A model generated the notes under the pieces. That model worked only from the letters and a program-made list of their open reading frames with translations, was not told the origin of the DNA and ran no database searches. Both the position numbers and the translations under genes were made by a program. Below are positions 50,526-59,745 of a DNA stretch of 64,000 nucleotides, piece by piece. This DNA is from G963668605 sp963793625 (GTDB lineage Bacteria > Acidobacteriota > Terriglobia > Bryobacterales > Bryobacteraceae). The stretch covers positions 1-64,000 of the forward strand of contig CAWCAT010000028.1 of the NCBI GenBank assembly GCA_963793625.1, given 5' to 3'. Within the stretch, counting starts at the first letter, position 1, and each line of letters starts with the position of its first letter.

Positions 50526-51482
50526 TCAACGACGGCTTTTGCGCTGCAATTCGCTCACGTTAACGGTGAGGCGCGCGCGTGCTTGATCGTGATTGTCTTT
50601 GTGCAACTGGCGCGCCAGCTTTTCCATACGCTTCGCTTCGTCCTTGTGCTTGAGGGTGCGCAGGGCCTCGGCGTATCGTGCTGCCACAGTAGCTGGCAGC
50701 GGGTGCTCCGGACCAAGCACACGCAGTGCGTCCTGGAGCGCTTTGTCATAGAACTTAAGAGCCTCGTCGCATCTTTTCGCAAGACAATGAACTGCGCCAA
50801 CATTCAAATTGGCGCCCACCGACACCAGGACGTTGCTTTGGGGGCGCTTCGCTTCCAGGGCGATGACTTCGGTAAAACACTCGAGAGCCTTATCCAGCCT
50901 TCCGGTTTCTGAATAGACTACACCGAGGTTGTTCAGGGCAGTCACCCGATCTGAAAGCGCCAGAGCCTTCAGATAAAGTGCCTCGGCTCTCACCATGTCG
51001 CCGCGCCGGTAGTGAAGGAAACCGAGGTTATTCAAGGAGCGGGCGATCTCGACGTTATCCGGTTCGAGCGATGTCAGCCAGGCGGAGCGATACTTTGCAT
51101 AGAGAGGTTCAACCAACTCAAAGCGGGCTTCGTTGAGGTACACGACAGCGAGGCAGTTGACCGTGCTTGCCTGCTTTTCTGCTTGAGCCGGTTGGTTCTC
51201 GTCCCAGATAGCGAGCGCGCGTTTGAAGAAGCGCTCGGCATCAAAGTACCTGCCGCGCTCGTAATAGAACTTGCCGAGCTGATGACAAAAGTCGGCTGCC
51301 GTTGCGCTCTTGGCAGAGCTGAGTTCTGCCCGTTTCCAGGCATCGAGAAGAACCCGCTCCGCATCCGCATACTTGTGCTCAGACCTCAGTTCGAGGAATC
51401 GCGAGAAAGCGTCCTGCCCTTCGACGGGGAAAGCGCTTGAGAGGAACAGCGCGAGTGCAACAACGCCACCTCTGGACATCAC
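50526..51482 (-). CDS. Exported TPR protein (paralogue D)
   Basis: An intact 318-residue protein with a signal peptide (GVVALALFLSSAFPVEG). It is the A-type of the family: DAFSRFLELRSEHKYADAER, ATAADFCHQLGKFYYERGRY, ARSLNNLGFLHYRRGDMVRA, TALNNLGVVYSETGRLDKAL, and the shared tail PEHPLPATVAARYAEALRTL with VSELQRKSRR. It matches paralogue A (53565) more than its neighbours B, C and E, so the array is not a simple head-to-tail copy series. Starts GTG-ATG. Confidence 0.78.
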   Translation of the reverse strand: MMSRGGVVALALFLSSAFPVEGQDAFSRFLELRSEHKYADAERVLLDAWKRAELSSAKSATAADFCHQLGKFYYERGRYFDAERFFKRALAIWDENQPAQAEKQASTVNCLAVVYLNEARFELVEPLYAKYRSAWLTSLEPDNVEIARSLNNLGFLHYRRGDMVRAEALYLKALALSDRVTALNNLGVVYSETGRLDKALECFTEVIALEAKRPQSNVLVSVGANLNVGAVHCLAKRCDEALKFYDKALQDALRVLGPEHPLPATVAARYAEALRTLKHKDEAKRMEKLARQLHKDNHDQARARLTVNVSELQRKSRR

Positions 51483-51551
51483 ACACCGCCCAGCTTGAAC
51501 TCAGACTAGATTGAATCCTTAGTACAATCAAGCACAAATATAGCGGCGTCG

Positions 51552-52418
51552 CTAACGCTGGTTCGCCCGCTGAAGTTCGCTCAACTTTTCGAGCGCCTCT
51601 TGCAAAACTTTGTTGTAGAATTTATCAGCCTCATCGAAGCGCTTCGTCAGACAATACAGGCCGGCCACGTTGAGCTTGGCTTTGATCAAGGCAAGTTCAT
51701 CGATTTCGAAACCTTACTCTATGAGTGTGAGGATACGCGTGAAAGTCTCCAGCGCCCTGTCCGTCCTTTTAGTTCTCGAGTAGAGCACTCCGAGGTTATT
51801 TAGTGACGCTATGTAGTTGGTTCGGTCAGAGGTCATTTGGCTTGGGTCCGACTTCTTTTCCCGCAGCGCGATTGCCTTCAGCCAGAAGGCTTCGGCCGTG
51901 GCGAAGTCGCCGCGCTGGAAATGAATTGTACCGGAATTGTTCCAGTAGCTGGCGATCTCGGGATCGTCGGGCGGCAGGGCAGTAATCCAGCCTGACTGGT
52001 ACTTCGCGTACAGACCTTCCGCTAACTCCGGGCGATGTTCGTCCAGGTGCAATACCACGTAATTGTTCACGACGGAAGCATGGTCCTGCAGGCGCGCGGG
52101 CTTGTGCTCGTCCCAGAATTCGAGGGCTCGTTTGTAGAAGCGCTCGGCCTCGAAGTTCCTGCCCGTTTGGTGATAGAACGCCCCTAATTGGTGGTTTATA
52201 CCGCCCACTAGCGGGTCCTCCGGAGCGGTACGCTCCGCCTGCTTCCATAGTTCGAGGAGCACGCGCTCAGCCTCTGCGTATTTGCGCTGGTTCTTGAGCT
52301 CCGAAAATTGCGAGAGCGCACGCCACCATTCGGAATGAGCAGCGTTTGACCCAGCGAAGATCAGAGTAACAGGCACTGCCCAGAGCAGCGCCGCAAGGGC
52401 ACACGTGTATCTGTTCAT
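51552..52418 (-). CDS. Exported TPR protein (paralogue C), frameshifted and internally shortened
   Basis: ATG 52418 gives a signal peptide (RYTCALAALLWAVPVTLIFA). TPR repeats follow as in paralogue E (GGINHQLGAFYHQTGRNFEA, IASYWNNSGTIHFQRGDFAT, ASLNNLGVLYSRTKRTDRAL). A frame break near 51715 leads into LIKAKLNVAGLYCLTKRFDE and DKFYNKVLQEALEKLSELQR, then ANQR and stop. In its paralogues about 55 residues stand between EAL and LSEL; here they are missing in one piece, including the conserved GPEHPL segment. Confidence 0.7.
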
Positions 52419-52429
52419 AAGGCACCACT

Positions 52430-52580
52430 ACGCTTTGGTTTTGCGCTGCGGATCGGGTTGAGTCACGCGGATCCGCATCCGCACCTTCATACAGTAGTGA
52501 GTCCGCCTCGACAAATTGTTTCAGGGCAAATGATACACCCGGGTGCAGGTAAGATCTTCCCAGGTAGTAAGTGATCCGGA
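52430..52580 (-). pseudogene. Possible TPR-gene relic between paralogues B and C
   Basis: One frame is open across this gap and encodes a TPR-like stretch (RITYYLGRSYLHPGVSFALK, then QFVEADSLLYEGADADP). It begins right after the paralogue B stop, has no start codon and does not align with any segment of the five paralogues. It could be the remnant of another TPR gene. Confidence 0.35.
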
Positions 52581-52583
52581 AGG

Positions 52584-53568
52584 TTAGTTGGTGTGGCGCT
52601 TACGCTGTAAGTCAGCAACCCCAATGGTGTAGCGAACTGCTGCTGCCTGTGGACAGACCTCACACAACAAACACACCACCGTCTCCATGTTCCTTGCCTC
52701 TCTGTTGCGCTTCATTATCCTCAGCACCTTGGCATACTCGGCGGCTGCCGTAACAGAGAGCGGGTGCTCGGGACCGAGTGTATCAAGTGTCTCTTGTAGC
52801 GCGAGGTCGTAGTGTTTGTCGGCCTCCCCAAAGCGCTTGGCGCGGCAATTGATTGCGCCCACGTTCAGGTAGGATCTGACCAGAACCAAAGGATCGTTTT
52901 CGGGACCGTTGGATTCGAGAGAGATGACACGGGTGAACACTTCGGCCGCCTTGTCGAGCCGATCAGTTCTGGAATAGAGCACTCCGAGATTATTTAGCGA
53001 CCAAATCAAGTTGGCGAGATGCGAGTCGGGCTTCCCTTCCCCAAGCGCCAGTGCTTTGCGCCAGAGCTCTTCAGCCCTGGCGAATTCCCCGCGAGCGAGG
53101 TAAACCATGCTGAGGTTGTTCCATGAACTAACGATCTCGGGATGATCGGGTGGCAACTTCGCGAGCCAGTCCGCTTGATAGCGGACATAGAGTTGCCGGG
53201 CTAGCTCGTGATTTTGTTCGTCAAGGAAGAGGACCGCAAGGTTGTTTACGGCCTTGGCCTGATTTTCCAGGCGGGCCGGCCTGTGCACATCCCAAAACTG
53301 GAGAGCACGTTTGTAGAAACGCTTGGCTTCGGAAGATCTTCCGAGCTCGTGGTTGAAGGTACCCAAGTGATGACTGATCCGGGCAACGAACTCGTCCCCG
53401 AAAAGAAGGCTTTGAGCCTCCGCATACCGGCGCTCATCCTTGAGCTCGGAAAAACTCCAGAGTGCCTGGCACCAGTTCGCGTGCTGCGCGGACTAGGGGA
53501 CCCGCGAGCACGCCCCAGAGCAGCGCCATAAGGCCAACGACACGTCCGGTCATTCGAAGGCCTATCAT
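52584..53568 (-). CDS. Exported TPR protein (paralogue B), one frameshift
   Basis: ATG 53568 overlaps the paralogue A stop as ATGA. The N-terminus (MTGRVVGLMALLWGVLAGPL) is a signal peptide. A shift near 53490 joins NWCQALWSFSELKDERRYAE to ISHHLGTFNHELGRSSEAKR. The N-terminal linker is about 17 residues shorter than in E. TPR repeats follow (SSWNNLSMVYLARGEFARAE, WSLNNLGVLYSRTDRLDKAA), then PEHPLSVTAAAEYAKVLRIM and DLQRKRHTN. Probably translated together with A. Confidence 0.72.
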
Positions 53569-54527
53569 CTGGGACTGCGCTTCAGTTCCATCAGATCAAC
53601 TGTGTGGCGCGCGGTAAACTCAATAGAAGACTCGCGCAGCATTCGCACCAGTTTCGTCATATCCTTTGCTTCATCCTTGCGATTCAGAATGCGTAGCGCC
53701 TCGGCGTATCGCTCGGCGGCAGAAGCGCACAGCGGGTCCTCTGGACCAAGCAGGTTGAGTGCATCCTGCAGCGCTCTGTCGTAAAACTTCAGGGCCTCGG
53801 CCCAGCGTTTAGCAAGACAATAAATCGCCGCTACATTCAGGTGGGCATTCACCGAAAGCAACACATTCTTTTCAGCGCGTTTCTCTTCGATGGCGAGGAC
53901 GTGGTTGAAACACTCCAGAGCCCGATCCAGCCTGGCGGTTTCCAGATAGACTACACCAAGGTTGTTCAGCGCCGTCATCCGATCATCGGGAAGAGCCAAC
54001 GCCTTGAGATAGAATGCCTCGGCTTCCATAAATCGACCACGGCGATAGTGCAGAAAACCGAGATTATTCCAGGCGCGAGCCATTTCGACATTGTCCGATT
54101 TGAGCGAAGCCAGCCAGCCTGAGAAATACTTTGCGTAGAGCTGCTCGACCAGAGGCAATCTATTGTCATTGAGGTACAAGATTGCGAGGCTATTTACGGC
54201 ATCTGCCTGCCGCTCTGGTTCAGACGGCTGAATCTTGGCCCAGAGTGCGATGGCGTGTTTATAGAGGCGCTCGGCATCGGAGTGCCTGCCGGTTTCAAAG
54301 TAGAATTTGCCGAGATATTGGCAAATGCCAGCTGCAATTGCACTCTTGGGAGAACTGCGTTCTGCCTGTATCCAGGCATCGTGAAGAACACTTTCCGCTT
54401 CCGCGTACTTGCGTGCCGACCTTAGTTCGACGAACCGGGAGAGAGCGTCGTGCGGAGCCGCAAACAGGGGAGTCGAGAGAAAACTCCCGATCGCTACAAG
54501 GAGTGTAAAACCAGTACTCCTCATCAC
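53565..54527 (-). CDS. Exported TPR protein (paralogue A)
   Basis: An intact 320-residue protein, first in transcription order. Signal peptide GFTLLVAIGSFLSTPLFA; then DALSRFVELRSARKYAEAES, AAGICQYLGKFYFETGRHSD, ARAWNNLGFLHYRRGRFMEA, TALNNLGVVYLETARLDRAL and the end GPEDPLCASAAERYAEALRI with LMELKRSPR. The residues at the repeat turns follow the kinesin-light-chain TPR pattern. The start GTG-ATG is shared with paralogue D. The 53 bases before it hold no recognised promoter. Confidence 0.78.
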   Translation of the reverse strand: MMRSTGFTLLVAIGSFLSTPLFAAPHDALSRFVELRSARKYAEAESVLHDAWIQAERSSPKSAIAAGICQYLGKFYFETGRHSDAERLYKHAIALWAKIQPSEPERQADAVNSLAILYLNDNRLPLVEQLYAKYFSGWLASLKSDNVEMARAWNNLGFLHYRRGRFMEAEAFYLKALALPDDRMTALNNLGVVYLETARLDRALECFNHVLAIEEKRAEKNVLLSVNAHLNVAAIYCLAKRWAEALKFYDRALQDALNLLGPEDPLCASAAERYAEALRILNRKDEAKDMTKLVRMLRESSIEFTARHTVDLMELKRSPR

Positions 54528-54580
54528 GCGTCACCACGCTGTGGCTAGACTAGGTTGATTAATTTAGAAAAGCAAGCCTG

Positions 54581-55201
54581 TTATTTGACTAATCCCAACT
54601 TACCGGCTTCGTAAAGACGGGAATCCATACGATTTAAGTTGCGAGCTGTAAGCTTGTCGATTAAGGGATAGTGGCGACTAAGTGCAAGATAATCGGAGAC
54701 ATTCCATACTTCTTCTTCTGCCGTCATCCAGCCGGAGTCGTCAAAGCGCGAAAGATCGATTGCTCGCGAGTACGCTCGCAGCGTCTTTTCACCGGCGAGA
54801 TTATAGTAGTGCTCGAAGTACGAGATCGCCAGTTCGCGCAGATTGCGATAGACGGGCTCGCGCGAACGCAAACCGGAGTAGTTCGATTTAGCGATCGCAC
54901 CCCAACGTGAATTTTGCGTGTACACAGCCAGTATATGATCGTCGTCGCGTATGGATTCGAGGTACATCAGCAGCGGCGGCCTTCCGTGAACACGGAGCGC
55001 CGCAGCAGCCAGCAGAGCGCCTTCCATGCAGTGCCCGACGCGGTCACGCAACACACGGCGCGGCGACCGGCAGGTCTCGCCGTCAGGTTCCTTGTTGTAC
55101 TTCACCTCTTCGTCGAGGAATTGCTGAATGCGAAATGGCGTGGAAAGGGTACGCAGAACAACACGTTCTGCCGCGCTGAATCCGTAAGACGGCGCGCTCA
55201 A
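54581..55201 (-). CDS. Transglutaminase-like cysteine protein
   Basis: An intact 206-residue protein starting at TTG 55201, overlapping the deoC stop as TTGA. The core is VGHCMEGALLAAAALRVHGR followed by RDDDHILAVYT, a cysteine and histidine spacing typical of the transglutaminase-like fold (arylamine acetyltransferase/protease type). The C-terminal half is mostly helical, with many tyrosines and arginines (YFEHYYNLAGEKTLRAYS). No signal peptide. Substrate unknown. Confidence 0.6.
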   Translation of the reverse strand: MSAPSYGFSAAERVVLRTLSTPFRIQQFLDEEVKYNKEPDGETCRSPRRVLRDRVGHCMEGALLAAAALRVHGRPPLLMYLESIRDDDHILAVYTQNSRWGAIAKSNYSGLRSREPVYRNLRELAISYFEHYYNLAGEKTLRAYSRAIDLSRFDDSGWMTAEEEVWNVSDYLALSRHYPLIDKLTARNLNRMDSRLYEAGKLGLVK

Positions 55202-55890
55202 GCAAGTGTTCCCGCGCGTTCCCGTTCTCTTGCGTCCTCGACGATCTGCTTAGTGGCAGTGGCGCCGAAACGCACTGTCCCGACCGCGCGCACTTCGAGC
55301 GCAGCATCGAGCGTACGCACACCGCCGGCTGCTTTCACGCGCACATTCGGGCCGACCGTCTCACGCATCAGTTTCAAATCCTCGATCGTCGCGCCACCGC
55401 TGCCGAAGCCCGTCGAAGTCTTGACGAAATCAGCACCCGCGCGTTCACAAAGCAGGCAAGCCGCGCGTTTCTCTGCGTCCGTGAGGAAACAGTTTTCCAG
55501 TATGACTTTTACAATGACGCCATGTTGATGTGCCAGGGTCGTGATTGCTTTTACGTCCTGTTCGACATAGTCGAGTTCGCCAGAGCGCAGGCGTCCGATG
55601 TTCAACACCATATCGAGTTCCACTGCACCGTCGCGTATTGCGAGTTCTGCTTCCAGCAATTTCGTCTCGGTAAGATTACTGCCGTGCGGGAAACCAACCA
55701 CGGTTGTAACGAGCACATCCGTATCCAGCAGCACCTGCTTCGCGGTCGCCACGTCACACGGCTTCACGCACACGGTAGCAACGTCATACTCGGCCGCGAG
55801 CTGGCAGCCTTCGATTACGTCACGCACGGTAAGCTCCGGGCGCAGCAGCGAGTGATCGATCATCTTGGCAATATCTTTTGCGGTCAACAT
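55198..55890 (-). CDS. deoC: Deoxyribose-phosphate aldolase
   Basis: An intact 230-residue class I aldolase. It starts AKDIAKMIDHSLLRPELTVR, with EYDVATVCVKPCDVATAKQV and VVGFPHGSNLTETKLLEAEL. The Schiff-base lysine is in ADFVKTSTGFGSGGAT and the second active-site lysine in VRVKAAGGVRT. It cleaves deoxyribose-5-phosphate to glyceraldehyde-3-phosphate and acetaldehyde. It sits 12 bases downstream of the ROK kinase gene, probably in one operon. Confidence 0.95.
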   Translation of the reverse strand: MLTAKDIAKMIDHSLLRPELTVRDVIEGCQLAAEYDVATVCVKPCDVATAKQVLLDTDVLVTTVVGFPHGSNLTETKLLEAELAIRDGAVELDMVLNIGRLRSGELDYVEQDVKAITTLAHQHGVIVKVILENCFLTDAEKRAACLLCERAGADFVKTSTGFGSGGATIEDLKLMRETVGPNVRVKAAGGVRTLDAALEVRAVGTVRFGATATKQIVEDARERERAGTLA

Positions 55891-55902
55891 AACTCCTTCT
55901 TA

Positions 55903-56814
55903 CTACTTGCGAAACGGCAGAAAGGCTGCGCCAAACAGACCTGCGTCCTTGCCGAGCGCTGCCTTACCAATTGTAGGATTACTGTTGCGGAAAACATAGG
56001 AGGTGCGGCTGATTTCCTGCATCATCGCAGGCGCAAAGAATTCCCATGCGGGCAGCACGCCTCCGCTCAGCAGATAAAGCGGGAAATTGAAGGCGTTCAC
56101 CAGGGCACCGATTGCGACTCCGAGTGCCCTGCCCATCGTTTCGAAGACGATTTGCGCATCACGATTCCCCGCGCTCGCCAAATCGAAAACCTGCTTGGAT
56201 GTGAGATCATCTCCCAGGCCGAGCAGTCGCGCCATTAATGTGATCGCCGTCGCCGCGGCGTGCTTCTCCAAACAGCCCTGACCACCACACGCGCAAGGAT
56301 TTCCATTCGGCACAATCTGCATGTGTCCGAATTCGCCGGCCATGCCGACGAACCCGTGCATGATCTCACCGCGGTAAATTATGCCGCCCCCGATGCCAGT
56401 GCCGAGTGTGAGTAGCACCAGATCATCCACATCCTTGCCCGCGCCCATCCACTTTTCCCCAAGTGCGGCCGCATTCGCATCGTTCTCCAACAGCACCTTC
56501 GTTTGCAGACGATTTTCGATTTCGTCGCGGACGGGGTACCCGTCGAAGGAGGCGAGGTTCGGTGATTCGCGAATTAGGCCTTTGTTCATCTCGATGATGC
56601 CGGGCACTCCGACGCCGACACCGGAAAGCGCTTCGCGTCCACAAGTATTGCGGAGTTGTGAAACCGCCGCCGTGAGGTTCCCCACGACAGCGTCCGCACC
56701 TGCTTCCAGATTCGTGGGCACAGCAATGCGCTCCAGAAGCGTTCCTTGTTCATCGATTGCAGCGGCGCGCAGATTGGTGCCGCCCAGATCCACTCCGATC
56801 GAATATCGTGGCAT
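55903..56814 (-). CDS. ROK-family glucokinase
   Basis: An intact protein of 303 residues from ATG 56814 (PRYSIGVDLGGTNLRAAAID). A longer open frame upstream has no family similarity. The ROK signature is complete: GVGVGVPGIIEMNKGLIRES, LLENDANAAALGEKWMG, LGTGIGGGIIYRGEIMHGFV, GEFGHMQI and the zinc-binding CACGGQGCLEKHAAA. It phosphorylates glucose or a related sugar with ATP. It is the first gene of the run to deoC and the transglutaminase-like gene. Confidence 0.9.
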   Translation of the reverse strand: MPRYSIGVDLGGTNLRAAAIDEQGTLLERIAVPTNLEAGADAVVGNLTAAVSQLRNTCGREALSGVGVGVPGIIEMNKGLIRESPNLASFDGYPVRDEIENRLQTKVLLENDANAAALGEKWMGAGKDVDDLVLLTLGTGIGGGIIYRGEIMHGFVGMAGEFGHMQIVPNGNPCACGGQGCLEKHAAATAITLMARLLGLGDDLTSKQVFDLASAGNRDAQIVFETMGRALGVAIGALVNAFNFPLYLLSGGVLPAWEFFAPAMMQEISRTSYVFRNSNPTIGKAALGKDAGLFGAAFLPFRK

Positions 56815-56863
56815 GAAGTTAACCAGAATATCAGAGCCCGAAGAATGCGCTAGATTGGGAGCA

Positions 56864-57358
56864 ATGTCTGGGGCTATCCTTTTGTTCGCTGCCGCACTAC
56901 TGGAACTGCCGGCCGGCGTTCGCACACGTCTGAATCAGACCGTTCCGGGCTGGAAGTTGTCCTCGGTCGCACCGCAGATCAGCGACTGGTTTCGCGACTA
57001 CCGACTGGATTACCAGCCCAACGTTGTTAAGGGTGACTTTGACGGCGATGGGCAAGCGGACTACGCGGTGCAGGTGCTGGCGCACGGCAAGCAGGTGCTA
57101 ATCGTTATGCTGGAGCGCAAGAACGGCTACAGCGCGCACGTACTGGCCGAAGACCAGCCGGATCCCTTTGTCTTCCTGCTGCGCTATGACAAGGGATCGA
57201 AGGACTTCGATTTCGAAAAGCTCAAGCCCTTCCGCTACAGCGCCGATTCGATCGGGCTGATGTACTTCGATCGAACGCCGCTTACGTTTATGTACCGGAG
57301 CGGGCACTTCGAGAAGAAGCTGTCACCAAGCGATGAAGAGTTCGAAGATCGGCGCTGA
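56864..57358 (+). CDS. Exported protein with FG-GAP/VCBS-like motif
   Basis: ATG 56864 gives a signal peptide (GAILLFAAALLELPAGV). A single calcium-type motif VVKGDFDGDGQADYAVQVLA lies at about 55-74 of 164 residues, followed by strands around VLIVMLERKNGYSAHVLA and a conserved-looking SIGLMYFDRTPLTFMYRSG. The longer open frame upstream lies antisense to the ROK gene and is rejected. Function unknown. Confidence 0.65.
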   Translation: MSGAILLFAAALLELPAGVRTRLNQTVPGWKLSSVAPQISDWFRDYRLDYQPNVVKGDFDGDGQADYAVQVLAHGKQVLIVMLERKNGYSAHVLAEDQPDPFVFLLRYDKGSKDFDFEKLKPFRYSADSIGLMYFDRTPLTFMYRSGHFEKKLSPSDEEFEDRR

Positions 57359-57359
57359 G

Positions 57360-58895
57360 CTACTTCGCCGTTACACCACGCTGCGCCACCTGAAAATGGC
57401 TCAGCGTCAGTGCGTATTGCGAAAGGCCTTTGTAGATCGATTCGGCCACCTTCTGCCGCTGATCCGCCTTGGCCATTAACGCTTCTTCTTTCGGATTACT
57501 GATGAATCCGATTTCGGTCAGAATCGACGGCATTTCCGCGCCGATCAAGACTACAAATGGGGCCTTTTTCACACCGCGGTTGCGTAAGCTCGGGTTGTCG
57601 CGCAGCACGCGAGCAAACATCGAAGCCTGCACCTTGCGGCGAATTCGCGCGATTCCTCAATCTTGTCGCTCGATGCGATCTTCTGAAGCATGTCCTTCAG
57701 CTCGAAAACGTTTCTGCGACGAAGCGTTCTCGCGGCTCGCGACTTCGAGATCGGCCTTGACGCTGCTGAAATTCAGATAGTAGGTCTCCACACCGGAGAT
57801 CGTGCGAAGGCGATGACGAGTTGGCGTGAATCGAAATGAACAGATCGGCGCGATGCTCGATTCGCGATTGTCGTGCGGGCTTCCAGGCCGACATAAGTGT
57901 CGTCGCTGCGGGTGTAGATCACCTCGCTGCCCATGCGCTCCTCAATCATTGCGCCCAAGGCGCTTGGCGACATCGAGCACCAGGTTCTTTTCCGTACAAG
58001 CCGCCCGGCCCGATCGTGCCGGTATCGTGCCCGCCGTGCCCCGGATCAATCACGACGCGTCCGATCTTGAGACCCAGGACGCGGGTCATGGAGCGTGCCG
58101 CCGGTGCTGTCGCTCTTGGCGCCGGAGCTGGCCGCGCTCTCCGGAAACGTCCGTTTTTTTGATCTCAACCGGCTTGGATTCTGCTGCGATCTTGGTTCAC
58201 GCCGGGTTTGCCGTCGCTGGCGGCGGAGCGACCAGGTGCTTCGCGTCGCAACACATCCGGCGTGATCGAGATCACGAATCGACTGCGCTGGAGACCAGGC
58301 GCGGCGGCTCGGATCACAATCAGGAGTCGGCGCACGGTCGGAGCAGCGGGTTCAGGCAGTTCGGAGCAGATCTTCGGCGCTGGCGCAGATCTTCGGCAGG
58401 TTCCATGCGCGTCAGCGTAGTTGTCGCGCGATTTACAGGCGCAGTCAGCGTGGAAGTGGGAACGGCGGCACCTTTGCGGCGCAGTTCCACCATCAGGCGG
58501 TCCGGATTCGGCAAGCTGGGAGGAAACAACTTCGACTCCGGGCTCCAGATCCAGCACGACCCGCGTGACATCCAGTTGAGTCTGGGCGACCCGAATCTGC
58601 TTGAGGAATGGATCACCGACTGGAATCACATGCTCACCGCGATCCCGAAGTTTCGAACGGGATTGGCGGATGTCGAAGAACATGCGGTCTGGATTGGGAA
58701 TGCGGTCGGAGGAGTAGTGGAATTCTCCGCTGACCTCAATCGCAACCCGCGTCACGTCGTTCAGGGACCAGAAACGCACTGCGGTTACGGACAACGAAGC
58801 TGCGGGATGGGGGTAGCTGCGCTGGTCAGCAGGCAAACAGAAGCGAGCAGAGCAACGAAACAGCGCAATCGGTCAGTCGGGGAAACCGGCGCCAT
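57360..58895 (-). CDS. N-acetylmuramoyl-L-alanine amidase with AMIN domain, frameshifted
   Basis: ATG 58895 gives a signal peptide (RLRCFVALLASVCLLTSAAT), then after a break near 58830 an AMIN domain (VTAVRFWSLNDVTRVAIEVS, HVIPVGDPFLKQIRVAQTQL). The Amidase_3 domain is readable over several frames: VVIDPGHGGHDTGTIGPGG with the zinc histidine, LFISIHANSS and the late catalytic glutamate in SILTEIGFISNPKEE. Breaks lie near 58490, 58260, 58155, 58085, 57990, 57795 and 57680. It cuts the peptide from the sugar backbone in the periplasm. Confidence 0.85.
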
Positions 58896-58904
58896 AGAGT
58901 AGTG

Positions 58905-59632
58905 TTAACGCGTTCTCAGGTAAAGCTTCCCTTCAGAATCCACAAACGCTTCCACCGGACGGTGCATTTCTTCCGTAGAAGGAACTTGCAGTTGGGCGGT
59001 TTCGACCTTAGGACTGGTGTTTTTCTTCTGAAGCCGACGAGCATCACCCAGTCGCTTCCCAACCTGATAAACGTAATTCATTGTTTCGGGATACGGCGGA
59101 ATGTTCCAGTTATACTTTATAACCGCTGCCTCGCCTGCGTTGTAGGCCGCGATCATCAACCGGACATCCTGCTGGAACAGATCCTCCGAGATAACTCAGA
59201 TAACGCACGCCACCATCAATGTTCTCCGCCATGCGGAAGGAGTCGCTGACACCGAAGCGCCGGGCCGTGGCGGGCATCAACTGCATCAGTCCCTGGGCGC
59301 CTTTCGGCGAAACCGCATACGGGTTATAGCTGCTCTCCACCTGGATGACCGCGTGCACCAGCAGCGGGTCAACCGAATACTTGCGTGCGGCCTGCTCCAC
59401 CAGTTCTGACAGCGGGAGATCGGCCACGACGGAGGGAGGAGGTTCTGCCGTATTGGTCGCATCAATCACCCTGGGCGCAACCACGAGCAGGAGTAATCAC
59501 AACGCTGCGCACGAGTTTTCCGCTCTTCCCGGCTTTGACGACAGTGCGGACATGTGGCGTTTCGGCGGCGCTCAGCATACCAAGCGAGCCCGCCAAACAG
59601 TACAACGCCAAGTGTTTAAAACAATTACGCAT
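58905..59632 (-). CDS. Lytic transglycosylase (SLT family 1), frameshifted
   Basis: ATG 59632 gives a signal peptide (CFKHLALYCLAGSLGMLSAA). After a break near 59480 the catalytic domain follows: VDPLLVHAVIQVESSYNPYA with the catalytic glutamate in VESSYNP, VSPKGAQGLMQLMPATARRF, ENIDGGVRYLSYL, then a break near 59170 and MIAAYNAGEAAVIKY. The end has a conserved short tail with FVDSEGKLYLRTR. It cleaves peptidoglycan with formation of anhydro ends. It lies nine bases upstream of the amidase gene, making a cell-wall pair. Confidence 0.85.
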
Positions 59633-59745
59633 TTCTATGTTTTCCTGATTATAACCGTATTTTTCTGACCAGCCAAACAGAAATAAACCTTATGCCAACC
59701 CGGAGCTGAAGCGCTCTGCCACCGCTTCGATGCTATCATTTTCTC

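Larger units (their letters stand above)
49479..54527 (-). repeat. Tandem array of five paralogous TPR genes
   Basis: Five genes of about 0.9-1.0 kb in the same direction, in transcription order A-B-C-D-E. A and D form one subtype, and B, C and E the other. Leaders of D and E share related stretches (GAGTTCAA and GTACTA-GGA). Confidence 0.8.

Noticed and set aside
56381..56863. N-terminal extension of the FG-GAP protein frame
   Set aside because: The extension lies antisense to the ROK kinase and lacks any domain; the signal peptide begins at 56864.
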